DNA of 64,000 nucleotides, taken from positions 1,674,001-1,738,000 of the forward strand of contig JAGVVL010000001.1 in the NCBI GenBank assembly GCA_018287875.1. The letters run 5' to 3'. Under the pieces are notes generated by a model. The model ran no database searches. It saw only the letters and a list, made by a program, of their open reading frames with translations, and had not been told where the DNA came from. A program made the translations under genes and the position numbers. Below, one piece after another: positions 9,994 through 22,906 of this stretch. Source of the stretch: Nigrospora sphaerica (taxonomy: Eukaryota > Ascomycota > Sordariomycetes > Amphisphaeriales > Apiosporaceae). The stretch's first letter is position 1. Every line of letters starts with the position of its first letter.

Positions 9994-12561
9994 CCACAGC
10001 TTCGCCCCGTACGCGCCAGCTTTATCATACAGTAGCAGCCGAATTAAAAAGGACGATGAAGATGTGCTCGCGACGACCCAATTCAGAGCCGGGTTTGCCG
10101 CACGTCCCGATGGTTGCCGGAGGTGTCCTCCGTACAAGCATCGGCAGTCTGTTCACTCTCCGCTTTGCCGACGTTGCACGACGAGGCGGGAGAGAAGGAC
10201 GCCCCCGGCGCATGCCGCTGACGGCGCGGTACGCTCACGATGCCGTCAGAATTACTGGAGAGGTACACGCACGAAGACGAAAAGAGCACCTCAGCCCACT
10301 TTGTATCCGCCACACCCATGCCATTCTCCCCCAAAGCCGTTGCGCCGCAGCTTCGATTCGACTAAGCCGACCCTCGCCCCTCCTCTAGTATGTATTCCTA
10401 TAGTACATACTTGCCGGGGGGGTTCATCCACCCCAATTTTCCAGGCACAACCGGGGAGGGGGACGTGATAGTAACGTGCGGGCGACGTCAGGGCGGGCTG
10501 TTCTAGTACGTGAGTTCGGATACATTCCCAAACGGCGGGCGGGCCCCGCACGATCGTTGTTCGGCGCCTTGCCGTCACCCAATCGCGCACGGCGGGCGCG
10601 CGAGGGCTCTTTCCCGGGAAAGTCGACCCTTTCCCCACCCCCTCGCCCCCTCTTTTGGCCCTCGCATTGGCTTTTTTCGGTAAATGTGACTCGATGGGAA
10701 GGGCCTCCTCCCTGCACTGCCGCTTCTTCCTCGCCGCCGCCCCCCAGAAACTTCGTTTCCTTTGGAAAGTGCGCGGGTTAAGGAAGCCGTGGGCTGACAC
10801 GCCCAACCCCCCCTGCGCGCAAACGCCCGGCAACCCATGTATTTGGGATCGTGAGCTGCGCCCCCCCCCGTATACTGAGTACACGTACTAAGCAGGGTCC
10901 ACATATGAGGGCGTTACCGCGAGTATTTTGAGTTGGCCGGCGGACAGGCTAAGTGGTGGAGCGGTACAGGGTAGGGGCGCCCTCATTCTGTCTCTAGACT
11001 TTGTATGTGCCATAGCTTCTTCGCCCGATATGCTGGAAGAGGGGGACGGAGGAGGGCCGAGCGGTTGGGCTGTGGAAAGCTCGGCAAATTCAACTACTGT
11101 TTGGACAGAGGGGGAGGGGAGGGCGGGGCCGCAGGGGAAGCCACTCTGCTCTCGGCAATGGGACGGACGTCGGATTCCTGGGAATGTCCGAGTTCGCTGG
11201 CGAGCCCTGGTCTCCCCCCCACCCAAGCCCCAAAATGCGGCCTGCATACGGTTTGCGTCCGGCTGCTGTCCTCTTCCCCTACGAGGCCACGGCGCTTTGG
11301 AAGAAGCCGGCCTTGGCGGCGGCGGCTGCTGCTGCCGCCCTTTCCCCTCCAGCGAAGCCGAACTATATCGTTACTTCCGGAAAGGAGCGAAACGCCTACA
11401 AGCGGGAGAGAAGGCTATGTGGGAGGGGAGCAGGGAGGAGCGGAGAGGCGGAGGGGAATATGAAGTTCAGGGTAGGATATCTAGGTTTCGTAGTAGCGAG
11501 CGAAGAACCCCGAGATGAAGGAGGTGAAGGGACGACGACCTCACATGGCGGCCGAGAGGCACGGTTCCGCATAGGTTCGTTAGGCTAACCGGGACCTTTG
11601 AAAGGACAAGGGCCGCGATAACGTGCACATTGATATTCAAATTCATCACAACCACCATATAGGGTAGAAAAGCGCAAAGGGGTGGATTGCAAAGCTTGTA
11701 GATATTTTACTGGTTTTTTTAAATCTATCCTCTGACGACAGCGGCTTGGGGGATGCAAACGTAGATCAACAAAACCAGCCACCATTGTAAGACTCATGTA
11801 TTTGACAGAGTATTTTATTCTATTTTCTCTGCCCGCTGCTTCGAGGGCACATGGGATGTGTCCCTAATCACGCATAAGTGCCGTCTAACGTGACGACCCT
11901 CTGAAGTGTCCGTGTATCAGGGCGGATGTGCAACCGTTTTTCAGGTCTGCACTGCTCGCAGAAAGTCGGCTTAATAGCCGAGCCGTGTGTGGCCTGTGAG
12001 CTCTGGCGGCTAAAATCGCCCGAGGGTCTCCGAGCTTCATAAAAACATCTCGTGAGTAGCCCCCGTTATCGTGTGGCGGTTGCATGTCTAGTAACATGAA
12101 CCCTGCCTAGTGAAATCCGAAAAAGCGCCGGACGGCATGGAGCAGTCCGCGCTTGATGTTTTGTGCGTTGTTCATTCCGAACAGACATTAGGGGAGGCGT
12201 GTGCAACCTGGGCCAAAACCACGGCCCAATCGGATGCCGTGGTCCAATCGTGGACAATAAGAAAGCCGGTTCGTGTAGATGCGTCAACAATCGAGAAGTA
12301 GATTCCCGCTGAAAACGTCAATGCCGCGGCATGCACTGTGCTGAAGCCCGGTTGTGACTCCAGCAACACCCAGCGCTGTAAGACAAATCCCAGAACTCGT
12401 TGGCGCTCGTGCAAGAAAATCAAACCGTGATAGGTCGCCTCATGCTGGTATCATAAACAGGAAAGCAAACAAGATTTTTGGAAACAGCCGGAAAAAATGG
12501 TGTACACAACCTCCCGACACGCCGTGGTGTCGTAGTTGGTGCCACCTGACAAGACACCCAA
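9994..12561. other. 2.6-kb region between convergent genes, no gene supported
   Basis: GC-rich with C/G runs. Many overlapping open frames exist on both strands (for example 10291-10884 minus and 10928-11518 plus), but they are rich in Arg/Pro/Gly as expected from GC-rich noncoding DNA and show no domain. It should hold both 3' UTRs. Around 11590-11880 the sequence becomes more AT-rich, and again I see no gene. Confidence 0.5.
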
Positions 12562-13739
12562 TCACTGCTCCGGGCCAAAGTCGACGAAGCTCTCCCACGC
12601 GCCTTCGTTGACGCCGGCGCCTGGTGTGCCCATGCGGTTGAACTCGAAGGTGCCATCAAACTGGGCGTCGAAGGGGCTTGCGAAGCTGGACGATGGCGAG
12701 AACAAGTCCGAGTCGTGGCTTGGATCGGCCGACGGTGGCATGGATGTAATGTCACCGTACGCGCTGTTGGTCTGGCTGGTATCCAGCTTGAGCTGGTCAT
12801 TCGGGTGCTGGCCAAAAAGCTGGAAGGCAGAGGAATTGCCACCAAGGAAGTGGGGGGCCATGGGATCCGACATGTCGATGTTGGCCATCATCTTGACCTC
12901 GTTAGGGAGCTCCGAGGTGAAGGCGGAGGTGTGATGCTGTAGTTGAGGGTCGAGAGTGGGGAAGGCTTGTGCAGGTGTTTGGTAGGGGGTGTTTCGCAGT
13001 TCGGGCGAGCTTGTGGTGCCTGACGCTGGTGAGAGGGCCGGGGGGGAAGAGATGCTGGTGCCAGAGGGCGGCGAGCCCTTGCTGGTCGACGCCCGACGGT
13101 CTACACCCGGGTACGTCTCGCTGGTCATGGTGGGCGAAATGGTTTGTGTGGGAGATGAACACGAGGGGAACTGGCTGTCGCGGTTGTTCAAGAGCGGGCT
13201 CATGTACATGGACTGGTTCAACTGCTGCTGGTAGGCCGTGGCGCTCGGGAAGGACTCGCTGAACAAACGGTTCACTTCATTGTATCGCGCCATGGTAGCC
13301 ATGGCGGCCTGTGTGGTGATGTAGGCATTGACGCGGTTGTTCATGGCAGGCGAATTGGTTTGGAGGTGGGCGGTCAGGTACTTGTACTGGCGCGGCAGGT
13401 CGTCTTCCTCCTCCTCATACATCTCCTCCTTGACGACAATCTCCTCCGTCACTTTGAGACCGCGGCCGGTTCGGCGGCGGTGGATTTCGGACGCCATTCT
13501 GGCCGACTGCACTCTCGCCTCGAGACTGCGGTCAGCCCGCCGGGACGCAGCGATGTAAGCTCTCTCCTGGTTCTCCTCGTGGGATCGCTCCGTCTGCAAG
13601 AGGCAGGTTAGGATGCAGCTCAGTGGGGCCCGGGTGGATAGGCCGAGTTGGGACTTGCCTTCAACGCCTTGACAGGCGGGGCCCGGCCACCGGTGGGCAT
13701 GGTGGCCGCCGACGAACTGTCGTAGGATCGCTTGGGCAT
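12562..13739 (-). CDS. conserved fungal protein of unknown function, likely nuclear
   Basis: Exons are 13659-13739 and 12562-13593; the product is 370 aa beginning MPKRSYDSSS. The 65-bp intron (13594-13658) has a GC donor (AAG|GCAAGT), a CTAAC branch site and a TTGCAG acceptor, and joins VKALK to TERSHEENQERAYI in phase. Residues about 28-95 are charged and helical (RRADRSLEARVQSARMASEI, then an acidic EEMYEEEEDD), followed by a QYKYLTAHLQTNSPAMNNRV segment. This pattern looks familiar from Pezizomycotina hypothetical proteins, but I know no function for it. The rest is Ser/Pro/Thr-rich and low-complexity, as in transcriptional regulators. An in-frame upstream Met at 13811 is possible. A very long gene-free region lies upstream of its start. 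Confidence 0.72.
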
Positions 13740-16700
13740 GGCGACGGTTGTGACAACACTGGCCAACCGCGGCTTAAGCAGGCAAGTTTCCGGAGGGTGG
13801 GCGACCGGCACAGGGGGTCGACGGAGAAGGGCGTGTAAGTCGTAAGGGCGGTGCTCGGCACGATGGTGCTGGGGGCTGTCGAGGTGGGAAGCGAGGTTGT
13901 GGGGAGCTCGCAGGCGGAGTGTTGGCGGGTTGGGTCGGTGCTGCTACGTGAACTTCTAGTAAAGCTCTTTGTCGAGTTGTTGGTCTTCAAAGAAGTTGGA
14001 GGGAGAAGGAGGGAAGAGGTACCGGGCCAGGAGGGGACGAGGGCCAGGGATAAAAACAATATATACAGCAAAAGGGAAACCCCATGGCTCGGAGCAGAGT
14101 GCCATGTTACGAGCTATGTAACTGGGGCCCTGGAGCAAATTGCATGCGTGCCTCGCAACATAGCACGGCGATCCATCCCCAGTACACACACACCCATGGC
14201 ATCCATGGCATGGCGAGGGCCGGCCAGCCGCTGCGATGCGGAAGAATGTCTGTGGAGGCGATCGATCGAGATCGGGCTGAGTAGAGCCAATGGGCAGACC
14301 CGTCCACGCTGAGACGCCGCCAGGATTGCGGACGCCGTGGCAGTTGATAGAGGGCCAGGTAGAGCCGAGAGCGGTATGGCGGCCCTGCATTTAATTGGAG
14401 AGGGCCTGGACTGCAGCCTGAGCCAGGGCTAACGCCAAACAACAACTCTATCTCTGGTTTCTGCCAGTCCTTCTGTCTCCCCGACCGACAGGATGCGCTG
14501 GCTGCCTGCCAGAGCTCTCCCGTACTCACCCCTTCCTCGGCAGCCCTCCAGTCCTCCTGCATTCGTAAAGTAGATAGGAGGAGCCAAGTAACAAGTACCT
14601 ACTTGCATGCATACATCTTACCTCAGGTCATGTATCTAGTGTGCATTTCCTTGTCCGGCAGCCCTTCCGGGTTGTTCCTGGCCAGTCATCTCGTCCCATT
14701 GGTTCGCCGTCACCCGTCCCGGCCTCCCCCTCCCTTCTCGTTCAAGCGGCCTAGCGAGCTGGGAGGCTTCCGGTGAAGTAGTTAGGGACCGTCGAAGCAA
14801 AAACCGTGCACATCCTTCTCTACCGGCCTGAACGGATGCCATGCAGCCTCGGCGCGTGGGCAGAGAGCGAGAGGGCGGGGTGGAGAGGGGCCACCCACCC
14901 CGAACCGTCCGTTCCCTGCCAACGGGAAGGAGTAAGTCGGGTACGTAGGTACGTGTCTAGGCCTCTGGTGCCTCTGGTGCCTCTGGTGCCTCTGGTGCCT
15001 CTGGTGCCTCACCAGCCAGTGTGCCAGCCTCCAGTCTGCTTCCAACCAGCGACTACTGATGAGTGGCACCGCATCGTACGCTGGCACATGAGATGGTCCC
15101 GCGCCCTGGGAACCTCCAGCTCCTAGGTACTTACTGTCTATGTACCTCCCCTCCATCTGTGGGTTCATCCATGGAAACCCCCCCCCCATTCCTCCCCACC
15201 GCGAATTGCAGTGTTAGCACGTCCACCCGTGCATTCGACTATTCTGAAGGCATATTGATACAAACAGACAGGGCATATTACTTCTTCGTACCACCGCTAT
15301 TACAAACATACACGTACGCGCCCGCGAAACTGATACGGAGCCAAGCAGCCAGAGTCACACCGGCTCCGGGGTTGCCTGGTTACGTCTGAATGTGACCTCC
15401 TTTCCTTTTTCCCCCCTCCCTCTCCCCTCTTTGCCTCTCCCGCTCGAAACGCTCCGTGTCCCCGTGCCACAGCATTGGGTGCTGGGCAATGGGTCGATTC
15501 CCTCTATGCCCGGGGGGCCTCCGCGCATCTTCCCCCCGGGCCGCCTGGTACGGGAAGGTTCCCAGAAACGCAAGCAATTCATCACGTGCCAACCGAGCAC
15601 TATTGGTAGGCAGTACGTACCTAATCAGGCAGGTAGCCATGCATGTAGCATCCCGTTTTTTTTTTCTTCAGACTGCTCGGGCCCAGCAGCAGGCCAGCCA
15701 TGCAAGGGTTAGGTTGCCAGGGGACCGCAAGCGCTTGAGACTATCTCGCGACCCCGTTACTAAAAGAGGGCAGCTCTGTCTGAGCCTTCGATTTCCCGTT
15801 TCATTCCCGATGGAGGGGCGAGGTACCGGGCCGGACTAGTACCTTCTACCTGCACCCATCGACATCCCCTGTCTCCTCCAGGTGGCCCATGGGATTCCAT
15901 TGCCCCGTCCAAGCCCGGCTGAGGCCAGTGAGGGGGTACGCCAGGCTCGGGCAGAATAATGAACCGACCCCAGATAAGCGAGCAAGAGCACGCATGTCGG
16001 CTTCCGCAGCAGATTTCGTCCCAGCGATGATCTCGACGGCCAAAGAGGAGAGAGTGACTTGACTGGTCGCGGTGCCAAAGGGTTCAGATTCGCAGTAGTC
16101 CAGCCTGGTTGGCCAGACTGCCCACCAAATATCGGGAGAACAAAGACCATCACGACCATCACGACCACCCCATGTCGCACCAGCTCGAATGGCGATATTG
16201 TCCCGGTGTATCTGCACCTATTCATGGGACCACCCGTGGGCCAAATGCGAGGCCATTGGCAGGCGGCGTTGGGCCGGGGGGGCCGCTTACGTTCAGTCAA
16301 CCGAACACCGTCTGTAGGAGACCTGGCCGGGGAAGTCTGCGCCTATCTGTTGGGGCGGGCCTGAGGGGAACACCGAATGCCGGCCGCCGAGGCACCCAAG
16401 CTGCCAGTTATTAGCCAGCCCACTTGGCCTGGATGCCATGCATGCACTTGGACCGCAACCCGTCCCGGTGCTGAGCGGCGGGACGATCATGGATGGTGCA
16501 CAACCCCCCATCATATTTGTTCCTTACGGATGTACGGTTGCTTTACCCTGGGACAATCGACATAACAATGACGCAAGCTGCCTCTAATTCAATTGTCACG
16601 GCAACGCAAGTATTATTTGGCAACCTGTAACGGTATATCCGAAACGCTTAACGTCCAGACCTGGCAGCCCGTTCGCTATGCCATGGACTGCGCCGGGGGG

Positions 16701-19700
16701 GCTAGGTGTATGTATAGCATAACAGACCCCTTCTCAGAGTCTGCGCTAAGCTCTCGGCTCTCGATACCTTTAAAGCCTCACTGCGTTGCGAAACACTGAA
16801 GAGCACACAGTTGCGGAACAAGCGAGCCTGGTAGGTAACGGGGTACTAGCAACAGTTTCCCTTTCGTGATTAATAATACAACTCGCTACCGCCCAAAGGA
16901 AAGGGGTCCACGGCGCGTGAAGAGGGAAAAAACCTGCCTGGCCCATGGCCGATCACCCGCCCGCCCTTCCAGGCTGGGTAGCGGCGTGTCGGGAAAAAAG
17001 ACTGGTTGGCAGGGCGCGATCTTTTCTTACGATCACCACGCATTATACGATTGTAATGGCCGGTGGTTCCCCAGTTCCGAGCCACGACGCGGGCTGCGCA
17101 AACAAACAAAGGAGCCACGACCCCTTCGCGAGCCACTTCCACCCCTGCGCCCCACCAGCTCTGCCCTAGACGACTTGTCCCCAGCTCCCCCAGCTTTCTG
17201 TCCAATCAGCTGTCACGACGCCGTAGGCCACGACCATATTTTGTCACGCTACTCCGCCAGCATGGTCGGGCGGACTCCATCCACTCCCTCACGCGCCCCC
17301 GCCCCGGTCGGGTACTAATCCCGATGCGGCCGCTTGGTGGTCTGCCGGAGAGAAAGATCCGACTCAGCTGGAGAGGGGGGAAAATACAAGCTGCCTTAAC
17401 AATTTTTGCTGCGGACCACGCCCACGCAGCGACATACACATACACTAAACACATACTCCACGCCGTCCAACGCACAATGCCTTCTTCTCCGACTCGGCCA
17501 ATAAGCGCCGGGCCAACAGTTTTGATGTGCGTCTGCCTTGGTTTCCCGTCCTCCTCCACGGCCTTCCATGTGGCTGGGGGGCGACACTGCATCGTGTGTG
17601 GTGTGCAAGTGTGGCATTGCGTTCTTCCTCCGCCGGCCTGACTAATTGTGACGCGACCCTTCGCCCTTTTGGGGGGGGATATCAAGGCTGCGTTCCTGGC
17701 CCGACTGACGCACCCTCGCCCCCGATCGCCGCCGTCGATCGTTACCCAAAGCCGCCTAGATACCAGTTCTCTGCCTGCCACGCCAATTCGCAAGAATGCC
17801 ATGTCCCGCAGTATGGCATTCTCCCCCATGGCGAGCATGGCGCCGTGGGCAATTGCTGCCTCTTTGCTTGCATGCAGCCAGCGTTTCACCGGCCTATCAC
17901 CAATCATGGGAGACGGAGTGCTTCCGGACGTCGTTGCGAAATGCGAAATGCCATGTCGGTTTGCTGCCGTAGGAACTATGGGACTTTCGCCTTCCAGATG
18001 ATGTAAAGGCGACCGGGGCATTTGTTCGCAAAAGCTTGCGGCTGATGCAACCGCCAATTGCCTACACGCCAGAGGCACGCAAAGATCCGGTCTGCCGGCA
18101 CCCAGCCCGTCATGTCTCATCGCCCACGTCCTGGGTTTTTCACTATTCCCTGCCCGAAGGGGCGAAGATGGTTTTCCCCCCTTTCTCTTTCCCATCCCGT
18201 TCCATAGGAAGATACCTACGTAGTTACCTACGTGCTACATACTTACCTCAACAGCGACCGGGTCTCCTGGCTGACGCTAGCTGACGCGAAAAGATCACTC
18301 GCCGCAGTGCCGTGCCATTTCCCGGTAGCGGGCACGCGTTTCCAAACGTTAGTGAGCCATACGAACAGGTACCTACCCAACCACAGTGATGGACCCCCTC
18401 GCGTGTATCCCTCCACCACTTAGGCTGCCTACCGTCCAACTCAAAACAATTACGGTAACGCTCTCACTTAGAGGGGGCTTAGTACCAGGCCTTCTCTTCC
18501 CTAGGCAGATCTCGATATGTCACTTATGTCCCAGACTATGTCCCGCGAAGAAGCTGGCGCTTACAACGAAGCGAAGCCTCCGTCGCCGATGGATCAGCAT
18601 GAAAGTGCATTGGCAACAGGTACACAGTCTGGCAGAAGGGGTAAATGCAAAGCGTCGCCGTCCTCACGGGAGAAACTGACAGAATCATCTGATGTGTGCT
18701 ACGGCTCAGATGCGACTGTACGTGCGAGTAGCCCGCCCAGTCTGGACTTGACCATCAGTCCACTTGGTGCATAGCAACGCGTACCGCAACAGCCCGCACA
18801 ACGGCGTGCCAAGTCTACTCTACTCCAGGCCAACCAACCTCCCAATGTGTGTATACCTGGACATCGCTGCTCCGCCTGCGCTAAAAACCCGTGGCTTCAA
18901 ATGGGGCTGCCATGTGCGCTGCCAAGGCCGGTTGCTGATGGCGAAGCCAGCGTGCCAACCTCCGCCACGCAAGCGGCCAATAAATACACAATGAGCCAGT
19001 CATACATACAGCTACACCGTGGCACGCCAGTCAGGGTTGCCCGGAGGGATTTTCAGAGCCGCATGCGCTTCACCATGTCACAATGTGGCCATGAATCGAC
19101 AAAGCGCGCACAGCAATTGACAGAACCTGGCTGCCGGAATGCCATCTACCAAGGACCAGACACCAGCCCATTTTGGCGTACATGACAGTCGGTCGAGCCT
19201 GCGAGCCGCCTGCTAGTACCGGGCGATCTGCGTTTCGACCTGCTACTTACATGCCTCACTTAGTTGGGATCACTTTGCAGCCGAGCTGTTGATCACTTCC
19301 CCCGCGGCCGGAGTGGCGAGCACGGTTTGGCAACCGAGATCGAGATGTGAGCTATCAGCTGCCCCGGAAAAAAGGCTCCGGCTGTTAATAACGGGCCAAG
19401 AAGGGAAGTAAACAACTACCGGAACTGTGGGCGGATGACGTCTGCCCATGTACGACGACAGACAAAAATACCGAAACAGCGGGTTCTCCGCAGCCCCACA
19501 CGAGGCACGCGGGATTGGCGGGATGACGATCGTTAGGGCTCTCTTCCCATCCCAACCGGGCAAATCTGACTAGATGTAAGTACTGAGGTGCTCTTTTAGG
19601 AGCACTTGGTTCTATGGCCGGGAAGCTTCCAAGGTACAGACAGGGCTTCCAGCGCGAGCATGGATCGTGGGCATGCTGGCGCATCCACCCATTCATGTCT

Positions 19701-22700
19701 CTCGCGTTTCTTTCTTTTTATCCGGGGGAGAGCGCTGGGCGTCGGGGCGGTCTGGGCCGTCCAGGCCCTCCTCACATAGGGTGTTCGTGGCCTGCCATCG
19801 ATAACTCTGAAACAAGTCCCGATCGCTTGGAGACTTTCGGGGCCAGATCAGAGATCTGGTCCGATCTGATGTCCCGCCTGCCCCTCTCCACGCGAGCGTG
19901 CCGTACCAATAGGATCCCGTTATATAGCGATCTGGGCCCCTGGGCAGCTGAGGGGCGCTTCCGATACGGGGGCTTCTTCCGTGGAGGGATGAGGGAAAAG
20001 CAATCACGGCCCCAGCCAAGCAAAGCCCCTTGCTGATGATTATGCTGACGGCGCGCCAACACAATGGAGGAAATACACCGAGGGCGCACGCCTGGGATTT
20101 AGTAGGCAAACGAGCCCCGGGAAGGTGAAAGCCGCGTGGGGAATGCAGTTCGATGCATCGCAGCCCACGATGGCTTGCTACTCCCACATCCTGTCCTCAG
20201 CTCCGGTTTCTGAGCCCTCGACGAATTAGACGGGTTCCGACCCGAACGGGACGCAGGCAGGGCAACGAGTCTGGCGATAGCCCGAGGGGCGCTCCCTAGG
20301 CGCAGGAAAGAGAGGAGCTACCATCATCAGCTGAAAACCGCTGGGGGCGTGTCAGGTGCGCCTGCTGGACGAAAAAGGGCACCGGCTCCCCGAACGAAGC
20401 TGGCCGACTTCGATCCCCATTCAAAAGCCCAGGCCCCCACGATCAGTAATCTGCACGAGCGAGGTCCGTTCTCCGCAGCTCTCAATATACCTCCGGCTCC
20501 AGATGAGATCTCGTGTCCACCGCCGCCAGCCCACGAGCCCGCCAGCCCGGCCGTTACGACCTCAGCGTCGCACTTCATGCCCTCGATCCCTCCCCTAAAA
20601 CGCCGAGGCCCCGCCGGCCATCGGGCCACGATGCCGTTCTACACTTGCGATCCGCTACCATCACTAAACTACGCCCTTGGCACGCTGTGTACTTGGTCGG
20701 TCCGGGTACCCTTGTCTGACGCGGCAGTGCAATGTGCCTCGATCAAGCGCACTTGTTCGCAACACTGCCATCACAAACCTCGCCCGCCACCACCCCGCGC
20801 CTGCAGGGCCTTACAGCGGTTCGTGACAGATCCGGCGCTTGCGTCCCGGTTTCTCGTGGGGTGGCGGGGGGGGAGGGGTCGTAATGTTGGGGTTACCATC
20901 TTGTCCATCACATCCAGGGTGCAGCGGGATGTAGGAGAGAGATGAGCTGAGGCCGTCGCACATCCCGGATACAGCCGCCGCCAGGGTTCGACAGTGGCGA
21001 CGCGAGCACGGGGGAACGGGGGAACGGACTGGCATCCGTCCCCAGGTTCCTCTTGGGATGTGTATGCGTGGCCATGGCGGGCCAATAAGCGAGAGCGTAT
21101 AACCAGCCACTCTCTTGTTTCCAAGTTGCCCGTCACCAGCCGAGATCAAGCGACATCATGGGCCAACTTTGGTTTGTCTCGCGGTTGCCACGGCGAGTTT
21201 CGTCCCCACGAAAAGGTAAGACAACAGATGAGTCTGAGTGCCGAGCGGCAAGGCTGCGTATCCCACGGATGGATGCCGAACCGTCGCGGGACTTCGGCTT
21301 GGCCTTATGCACGAGAAGTGACAGAAGCCCATCTGGAGGACGAGCAGTGTCCCACGGTTTTCCCGTTCGGAATCCGAGCCCATGTTGCTACCCCCTACCT
21401 AGTGTCCCCCTTCACTTGTTCTTTGCGTCGACCTTCCATGTCAACCTCGAAGGCTCGCTGGCACACTCGGCGCCCCCGCGGCGCCGATCTCGGGTTGGTG
21501 AAGAGTGTGTAGATCCGGAAGGACTGATGAACGCGTCGACTACGCTGGAGATCCCTTGCCCGAGGGGGCGCACCGGCGCCGTCCTTCAGCCCGGGGTTAT
21601 AACTCGTGCAATCGGGACAGCCGTGATTCCCCACGAAGGTCTACCCGCCTTTGTTGTCGGAAACCGAGACGTACACCAAGTGTAAGAAAGAAACATGGCG
21701 GAGTGATTCTGGCCGGGACGGCCCGAGCACGGTGCCGCCCGTACCGCCCTCTTCTTCAGCGCTGACGGTACCTACCGGCTTACATCACGCCTCCGTGCGT
21801 CACATCACGACCCCCCTTCCTCTCTCACCTTGTGGTGCTTCCATCCCAGCCTGGTGCTGCCGTGTTGCGAGTAGGACCGGTTGGCAGCGGATGGATCTTC
21901 AAAGGCGAGCCCCTACCCGAAATCCGTACCCTTCACCGGTATCATTGCACCCGCCTGCCCGCGGAACTCGGCCTTCAACAATGAGCAGTACTGGGACAGC
22001 GAGCCATAGGCTGGCTGATCCCAGAAAAAAAGAGCTAGACGTATGGAGGTGGCGACGGCGTGTTCCTCCCCTGTGTGTGTCTAGCAGGCCCATCTTGCCC
22101 GCGGGGTAGCCAGTCCAGCTCAAGTCTCGGGATGTGGGCTTGGATCTATCTACCTGGTACCGCTAGACTCGTTTCCACGGTGTCAAGCCGTTCGTTGCAT
22201 CGTTGTGTAGAGCGGTATCGGCGTCGAAGCGAGTAAGAACAACGCCATTGTCAACGACTCTCGTACAAGGGCTCTTCAGCGGCTCCCGAGCAAGGCGGCA
22301 GACATCTTGCCTATCTGAATCTGCTCCGTAGGCTCTTCAAACGAAGAGCAAAGGGGCCTTACACGCCCTCGCCCACTGTGGAACTGGGCCTGCGGGAAAA
22401 GTCACGGGTATGTGAAGGTAGGTGTGTATACCAGCTCTCCAGAACGTGTGCGTATCTCTTATTCAACGGCTGTACTTCAGCGAGTCTGAGTTCTAGTTGC
22501 CGAGTGGGAAGTCAAATACCGTGTGTACACTGAAGTCATACGAATCCCCTAAAATGCAAACCGTGGCCGGGATTCCTTTCCAGACGATGCCTCCCCAGGA
22601 ACCGCCCAACGCCGAAAAATAATTATTGAAACGCGGGAAAAGAGCTCTGCAAGTGTAACAAAGCTTTGTTGCGCAAGTCAGGTAGCACGGGACAATTATA

Positions 22701-22906
22701 TGCCGTGTCTTCCGCCCCATCCTCTGGTTTGTCCCCCCAACGCCCATCGCATGCAAAAGACTCGGTCGTGATAGTCGTCATCATGATGAAGCAACGTTGC
22801 TTGCGTCATACGTGCGCGGTCATTACCAAGTGATATGAATCAAGATCCAGCGACGCAGTCGAAGAAATCACCCAGCCGCCGCCTCGGCGGCGTAGCCGGC
22901 CGCGCT
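13740..22906. other. 9.2-kb gene-free region upstream of the unnamed regulator-like gene
   Basis: Bounded by the start of the unnamed gene and the stop of CDC14, so one promoter and one 3' UTR are expected. The longest frame is 17206-18195 (minus, 329 codons). It is Arg/Ala/Ser-rich, without a domain or hydrophobic core pattern, and I judge it chance. The region has a 9-bp tandem repeat, several C/G runs and many short GTAGGTAC/GTACCTAC words. No tRNA-like B box or transposase-like protein was seen. A long 5' leader, a noncoding RNA or a distal regulatory region are the plausible contents. Confidence 0.5.
14961..15010. repeat. 9-bp tandem repeat, 5.5 copies
   Basis: The unit GCCTCTGGT is repeated five times exactly, with a partial sixth copy. 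It lies in noncoding DNA about 1.2 kb upstream of the unnamed gene. Confidence 0.97.

Noticed and set aside
17206..18195. 329-codon minus-strand frame in the long gap
   Set aside because: Arg/Ala/Ser-rich without motifs, no coherent hydrophobic pattern and no splice logic; expected by chance in GC-rich DNA.
14100..22800. Possible transposon or RIP-degraded repeat filling the long gap
   Set aside because: Base composition is GC-rich throughout, with no terminal repeats, transposase or polymerase motifs, and no C-to-T type decay.
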